From assembly GCF_021130785.1 (NCBI RefSeq), contig NC_060207.1, positions 189,370,001 through 189,434,000 of the forward strand: a stretch of 64,000 bases of DNA. The letters run 5' to 3'. The position numbers and the translations under genes are program-made. Position 1 is the stretch's first letter. Each line of letters begins with the position of its first letter. Source of the stretch: Homalodisca vitripennis. Lineage: Eukaryota > Arthropoda > Insecta > Hemiptera > Cicadellidae. This document shows, piece after piece, positions 42,001-50,212 of this stretch. Below the pieces are notes generated by a model. That model was not told the DNA's origin and searched no databases. It was given only the letters and a program-made list of their open reading frames with translations.

Positions 42001-45000
42001 ACCTGAAACACTAAGTGACAGTGAATGCAATGGAAAAAGAGGTTTATAGATGAATAAGGGATGAAAAACCAACACCAACATTTCATACCAGTTTAACAAG
42101 TATAAGTTCCGTAAGTCAAACTAGCTATAAAAAATTTAAAGTACAATACTCACTTACTGACATGAAACTTCTAAACAAAAAATATTAAATTCTGCCTTTT
42201 AAAATGCTCTGGCTGAAGCACAAGAAGCTCTGTTACATGACCAACCACATTTGTCTTATAAAATAAAAGAACAAAATTATAGAGCTGCCATCAAACAAAG
42301 AGCAAGATTTAGAAACATCCTTAACTCTTTCTGCTGAAGCTGGTAGCTTCTTTGTAAATGAAAATAGTCTACTGAAGAATTAAATTTATGGTCTTAAAAC
42401 TAAATATGACACATCTCACTCAGAATTGGAAGACAAGCTAAAAGAATCTGGAAATAAAATTAAATAAACAAATTTTGGGATGTTGTTAACAAGGTCTCAG
42501 GGCAGGCCTTGAGGAGGGTCTGGTTCCCAGTGGATGTTATATGGGGACAGAGAGTCTGTAAGTCCTACTGCCATCAAAACAATTTCTGATGCCTGTAACA
42601 TTATCCGTGGGATCAGGCCTAGCGGTTGTCCTTAACCCAGTAGGGCCTTTGGAGATTGAGGATGCCGACCATGCCACTGATGCTGCTTTGAGTGCAGCCT
42701 GTTACTCGGCAAGAGCTTTGGTGTTAGGGGATGTTCTGCTCCTGGTTGGGATAGAATACCGGCTAAATTAATTAAAGATTGTTTCCAAATTTTGGGCCCA
42801 CCTCTCAAAAATCATCCCCTATCTATAAATATGGACCAAAAACACCCATGGACAATTTTAGACCCATATCCCTCTTTTTGACTTTTGTAGCTAAATTAAT
42901 AGAGAAATGCGTTTAAAAAAATTGAGTAAATTTTTTTAATTAAAATAAATTAATCACATTAACAGAGTTTAGATTTTGTGAAGATGTGAATACTTCTGAT
43001 GTTATTTTAGAAACTACAAAAACCATCATTAACCCCTTAAGGGTTTTCATTTTGTACCTTAACTATTTATTTTACTGAATTTATCATTATCACTCAAACG
43101 AAGCCAATAATCTATTATTGTGCATCATATATTGCCATGGTACAATTAAACACTAGAAATAAAACCATCTAATACTCCAGGAAGGGTGACATGTAACAAA
43201 AAAATGCGGTAGCTATCTTCACTCTGTGACTACATCTAACTGACCAAGGTGCAAACCCCTATGATAGAGAATCAAGAAAGTGCTGACATCTAGTAGAAAA
43301 CATCATAACTACTTGAGCAAAACCTGGTTGTCATAGAAATGCTTCTTATACATTATGACAGGAGACAACAAAATAAACAGGAATAATATAACGATGTGTA
43401 ATATTACGTTAGTAGCAAACATTTATGCAATCGCTACAAACATCAAAACGATGTAAATGTTTCGTTTTGAGCTTCTGTGTCGTCAACTTTCTTTGGATTT
43501 CTTCAGACAAACATGAGTCCAGATTCCAGGAGTCAAGTCTGTGACAGCGTCAGATACCAGGTGCTGCAATAAAAGGTAGGTGAACTGGAGCTAAACTCAA
43601 AATTCAAAGACTATACATTTCAATATTGTTGGGAATCGATTATTTTGCTATTGAAAACTGAAATCAAATTTTCTTAATTTAACATTAAAACAACTATAGT
43701 TTAATAGTTTTCAGAATCTAGATTAGTGTGAAAAAATCCAAAGCTATCACTTACATATCGTTACTTTATCTAACTTAGTTTAAAGTGAAAACTCACAAGA
43801 AGCCTCAGGTGGGAAGGACCTGTCTCTTTCAGTGATGGGAAGCAAATCCTGTCGTTCCTTGTTGGTGACAGGATGTGATGCAAGGAGAGTGAGGATAGCT
43901 TGTCGTGATGGTCTCACCAGTGGGATCACTGCATCTGCTTGGATTATGGTGGAGCCATCTCGCTTGTACACTGTCACTGCCCTGTTCAGCCCTTTCCTGC
44001 AACATTCCAATCTTACACCATTTAGGAAACCTACTTTGCTCACAGCTACTTAACCATCTAAAATATTACGTGTGGATCACTGCATCCGCTTGGATTATGG
44101 TGGAGCCATCTCGCTTGTACACTGTCACTGCCCTGTCAGATAGCTTTTAGAAGACGAGCATCTGAAGTTAAAGTCATTCCTGATGTACAAATGGAACCTC
44201 ACGTTAAGTTCCTGAACCTGACTATAGATAATAATATAATTTGGACACCACATAAAGATACCTTTAATAAAACAAACTGAATATTGACCTGTATCTGATA
44301 AAAAAAATCAAATCCCTCTGCAACACTAACAGCTAGATTAGCATATTGCTTGTTTTTGAAACCTATCTAAGATATGGCCTCGCTCGCTGTATGGAGTGGT
44401 ACAATAGCAACAAATCTAAAAAGAGTCCTGGTCATCCGGAAAAAAATCTATCAGAGTCCTAGCAGGTCTACATCACCTGGAAAGTCACAGAGACGCTTTC
44501 AAATCTTTGACAATTATGACAATAGTTGCTCTATACATTCTAGAAGTTGTGATGTAATGTGTGCTGAGAAGATTTGCTAAAAAACAGAAATATTCACCAC
44601 TATAATACCAGAAATCGTGAATTATATAACCTTCTAGTACACCATCAAAAGCTATATGAATCAAAACCATCCTACATGGGCAGGAAACTTCACAAAAAAT
44701 GTCAATGAAAAAGAGGGAACCTACTAAAAGCAGCACTGAAAGAATGGCTTAAGGATCGACCCTTTTACTCTCTTGAAGAATTTCTCCAAGGAACTTTCGA
44801 GGACTGACCTGAATCTACTAATAAAATAAAATTTTGACACTATTTGTAATCTTGATGATTATTAACAAAGATGATTCTGAATATTTTTCCAGAAGCACTG
44901 CACAGCAGTGTTGCATATTTGTAACTGAGTGATCACAATAATCTACACTTCTACCACTGACTGTGTTTTGAATGTTCTGCCAGTGGGTCTGCACAGTATT

Positions 45001-48000
45001 GCTGCATAATTGCAACTACAATTCATCTTCATTTTGAATTGAAGAAAAATACAATATGATACAAACGATCCAGTTAACTGGGACTAAACCATTGAACTTT
45101 ATCCTATTCTAGGTTACATTGAAGAAGGCTTACCCTCGACTTTTCGACTTCAAGCCAAGTTCCTTAGCTTTCTCATGAACATAGGCCCGTTCGCAGGACT
45201 CAAATGCTGATATATATTCAAACTCTGCAACAAAAATACATAATAAAGTTTATAAATCAAAAATAAATTTTGTGAAAATTTTTATCTCCTATACAAACAC
45301 AAAAATACATATCTATAATAATGGCCTAGCTATGGAGGGAAGGGTTGATTCAGAATGAATATTCAGTTCAGTTCCATTTCTCCATTCGCTTAGTGTAATG
45401 TCTGCAATCTGATGCTGTCACAGACCATTGCTAAGGGACTCTACTGTTTCGGTCTGGCTGGATCCCTTCAGACAAATGTGGGCTCCAGATTCCAAGAGTG
45501 ATTTCCAGGACAATGCCAGTTTTCAGACGCTAAATTAAGCAGAAGGTGAATGGAGCTGAACTGAACATTTGCATATAATAAAAGTTAAGACACACTAAGG
45601 AGAAACATTGTACTTAACAAACATTTCCAAATCATGTTTGGTTCGATGATAATTTACTACTTGAACAATTAAGGGCTTGTATGGGAATTTTAATTTTTAA
45701 AGAGACAACTAAATTACAAATTTTAAACTTCATGTTTTAGATAGTGGCCCAATACAATTTTCTTTATCAAACAGCATTGGATATTTAACATATGTACCTA
45801 AGCACTTTATCCTCATATCTTCATAATTTTCTTTAACAGGGAACAACAGGACAATAAACAGGGACACCACAGCCAACCTCTCGTATTCATGAATTAAGTA
45901 TAATATATCATATCTACTGAAAAACCTTTTACTTGTTAATGAAATTTAATGATATAATTATGAATACAGAAATCTTTATTTGCTATCATCAAGATAGAAA
46001 CAGGCATCATGTAGGCAACATTATTTATAGAAAAGAGTCCATTTGCTTGCCAATTGCCATGGTCACTCTCTCCAAGTTAAAAATTCATTGACACTGTAGA
46101 AGGGTCTATCTGCTAGCCAAGATTTTAATTTCTTCCTAAGAACTTCCAGCTCCAAGACCTTCAAGGATGCGGGTAAGGCATTGTAAAATTTTGCACCTGC
46201 GTAAGAAGGTTTTGATTCAAAGAGCTTCAAGCGATGGGCCGGCAGGTTGAAGTCAGTTCCATGTCTGGTGCAGTGTGTGTGAACATCCTGATGTCGCTTA
46301 TTTATTCCTAGGAGACAAGCTAGTGTTGTAGACTGGAAGATATATATATTTACAACGGTTAATAACTTCAGATGTTTAAAGACTGGCCGGCAACTATCTT
46401 GCATCACCCAGCAGGGATCACTTCTGGCTGGTTTATAGCTACCAGTTGAACCCACCACTGGGCACAGCAAAAACCGATGCGCCACTTCAATCTGGGCAAC
46501 CTTATGGATGTCCAGTAGCGGCACACCACTAACCGCAAATGTTGAGATTCTGGGGTTCATGGGCAATTCGATAGGTCTAATCTACTGTGGAGGATGGCTG
46601 TTGGAGTTGGTGGGGTTTGTTCCCTTACCTCAGAGGCTCTTGTTAACCTCAACAAGGGTGTGCCACCCCCTGTCTACTTTGACTGGGGAGGCTGGTTCAC
46701 AGCTGGCCTCCCTTCTTCCGGGATGACTTTGAGATGTAGTGCCCTAATTCTTCCTCATGGATCTCGATAGAAGGCAGCCCCTACTCCCTAACCTTACCCA
46801 TCCTGAATATCCTATCACTCCGGAAGCAGCGCAACGGTCTTTACAGGACTAAGTGCAATTTATAACTTCTTGTCCTAAGAGAAAAAAAAAACTATCTTGC
46901 ATTTTCATTCCTTTTATGGTTCGGATGGCTCTCTTCTGTAAAATTAGAACTCGTTGTAAGTTATGTGCAGAGGTTCCATCCCATACCGAAACTCCATAGT
47001 ATATGAGGCTCTCAAAAAGGGCATGGTAGGCTGTTAAAGCTGCCTCCTCTGTGCTGACAGCTAATGTTCTTTTAATGGCGAAGACAGCTGTGGACAGCCT
47101 TTGACAGAGAATGCATTGCTTAGTGGCGTTAAATACATTTTATTGTGATGTTAGCTTGTAAATAATTTAACTTGCAATAGTATTCGTCTATATATTGTGT
47201 ACTGTTTGTAAATAAAGATATGATTGATTAAATTAAGCAATGAACCTCCACCACAAATAATTTATAAGATTTCACAATTGAAGTATTTTGAGTTTTAACG
47301 TGATGTCCATAATTGGATTGTTGAAATCTCCAAATCATTTCTCAGTGACTGCTCATGGTGCAAAGGCACCAATTTACAATGTTAAGAAACTCACCCCTCA
47401 ATATTTGGGAAGATTTTTTTGACTGATGAATATGGTTTTGATATTTTGCAGATTTTTGTTGTTGGAATGTTAAATTTTTGAAACCCATGTGGCTAAGAGA
47501 TGAGATGAGGTTCATTTAAAATTTTACCAACATCCATTCCAGTGATTCCAAAATGAAAACTAATAATAATAAAACTGTGGAATGTCATATAACAACACAA
47601 AAATTAAGGAAAATATATTTAATTTTTATTGTCAAATTACAATTCTTTTCATATCATAGTTGAATATTTTAACAGAATTCCATTTTTGACAATAATGCAC
47701 TAAGGAAATAAACAACAAAAATTCTTAAAACAATGTACAAACTTCTCAAATTAAAAATGTAACTTGCACAACTAATTTATTAATGTACCTATTATGTTCA
47801 TTACCTAAAGCCTTGGGGTCTGTTATTAGCAGCATTAAAAACTTATTGTACATTTTGGTTTATTGTTTCAATAAATAGTGATATGTCATAGTGAAGGTAC
47901 ATTTAACTAAGTAGGGGAATTAAAATGTGTAGCATGCTTAAATCAACTCTTTTTGTAGGAAATAAAGTAGCTAAAATATGTCTAATTATAACACTGAATA

Positions 48001-50158
48001 TTTAACCGGTTAATTTAGGATAAAAAGAACAATGGAGTAAAAATGGGTGTTGAAATTTCTAAAATTATTTTTTTAACACTGTGCAGGAGTTGTAAAATGT
48101 ATGGGATTTACATCTGCTCAATATCTTGTAAACCGTTCCCAAAATTAGTTAGGAAATGCCATTAGTATTCCAGAACTTTTCTACTCAGTCCTTAAGTATC
48201 AGTTTAGATTTTTTAAAGTTTAAATGTGTGCCATATTACAATGAAATGATTTAACAAGCTGACCAATAAATTTGGACAAGATATGTATGGGATCAATTTT
48301 TTTACCAGTTTGCTCTTGTTTTAGCATTTCATTCATCAGATCTTGGTGATAAAAATAATCTTATGGGATTTACATTCTATTGATATCTCAAAAACCATTT
48401 GAGATACAAAATATTGTTTATTACTAAATGTTTAGAAAATGTTATACACATTTCAGAACACTTTTTATTATTTCTGAAGGTACATAAATAATGAAATTCT
48501 GAAATTTTTGACGTTTAAATAACTGCTATATATTGTAACAGAGTTGCGTACTGAGCTGGCCAATGAACTTAGCCGAAATGTTTATAATACTAATTTTATA
48601 CCAAGTTTGGGCTTTTTGGGGGAAATTATCATTTCCACAAGCTGAGTTATATAAGATACGAGGGGGTACCCAAAAAAAACCGGAATTATTTTATAAAAAT
48701 TATATATTATCAAATTTTTTACAATATGACCTTATCTCCTTCAAAATAATCTCCATTACAACTAATACACTTGTCCCAACGGTATTTCCATTGATCAAAA
48801 CATTTTTTGTAGTCATCTTTAGAAATGGCTGCAAGCTCGAGCTTCGTTTTTTTCTTAACCTCTTCAACGCTGTCAAATCGTTGACCTTTCAAGCCTCTTT
48901 TCATGTGTGGAAATAAAAAAAAGTCGCATGGAGCGAGGTCAGGCAAGTAAGGTGCGTGGGGCAGCGGAACCATGCCGTTTTTGGCTAAAAACTGCCTAAC
49001 TGAGATGGCTGTGTGTGTCGGTGCGTTGTCGTGGTGGAAGAACCAGTCTCCAGTCTGCCACAAATCGGGTCTTTTCTGGCGAACACTGTTGCGCAATCTT
49101 CTTAAAATCTCCAAATAAAATGTTTGGTTGACAGTCTGACCTGGAGGAACAAACTCAGAATGAACAATGCCTTTAGCATCAAAAAAGCAAATCAACATGG
49201 TTTTGATGTTTGATTTCACTTGCCGACATTTTTTTGGACGAGGTGAAGATGGCGACTTCCATTGGCTTGACTGTTGCTTCGTTTCTGGGTCATAACCATA
49301 GCACCATGACTCATCACCAGTAATTACCTTTTCCAGAAAATCGGGATCATTTTCGAGTTGTTCTTTCAGAAGGCGGCAAGTTTCAACTCGATGTGCCTTT
49401 TGATGGTCAGTCAGAAGTCGAGGAACAAATTTGGCAGCAACCCTTTTCAGTCCTAAATCTCCTGTTAAAATTCGCTGAACCGAGCTCCAAGTTAACCCAC
49501 TACTCTCTGATAGTTCCTCAATTGTCTGTCGACGGTCGGTGAGCACAAGTTCACGAATTTTCTCAACATTTTCGTCCGTTCGAGAGGTTGATGGACGTCC
49601 AGAACGAGGTTTGTCTTCAATCGACATGTCGCCATTTTTAAATCGAGCGAACCACTCGTAGACCTGAGTTTTCCCAATAGCATCATCTTTGTAAGCTGTA
49701 TTCAACATTAAAATAGTTTCTGCAGCATTTTTACCAAGTAAAAAACAAAATTTCACAGCTGCACGTTGTTCACTTAAACTTGCCATGACAAAAAACGAAA
49801 CAAGAACAAAACAGGGTTAGCGAAAACAGTCACTACGAACGAACAGAATGCACTAGGACAACGGAACTGGGGTCACTGAGCTCGCAATGGGTTGCGCGAC
49901 ACACGCCTAGCGAATGTGTACTACACGCTGCCGGCTGCCAGCAATACAATTCCGGTTACTTTTGGGTACCCCCTCGTAGATACATAACTTATAGAACAGG
50001 GCGATTTTGGCCTCTGGGGGTCATGTTGGGTGAAGTTATATAGAAATTTTCCTTGTGCTACCAATGGAGATGACTGCAATGGGATTTCATTTTGCATTCT
50101 ACATAAAGATTTTAAAATTTGTTCTTAGGGTACTTACCATCAAATTCTGGTCTGTTTG

Positions 50159-50212
<54 letters not shown>

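Noticed and set aside
43030..43050. TTAACCCCTTAAGG as a piggyBac-type left end
   Set aside because: No matching right end found within the next several kilobases.
43905..44150. 81-aa plus-strand ORF with internal repeat
   Set aside because: Antisense shadow of exon 3 and its 63-bp duplicate, not a repeat protein.
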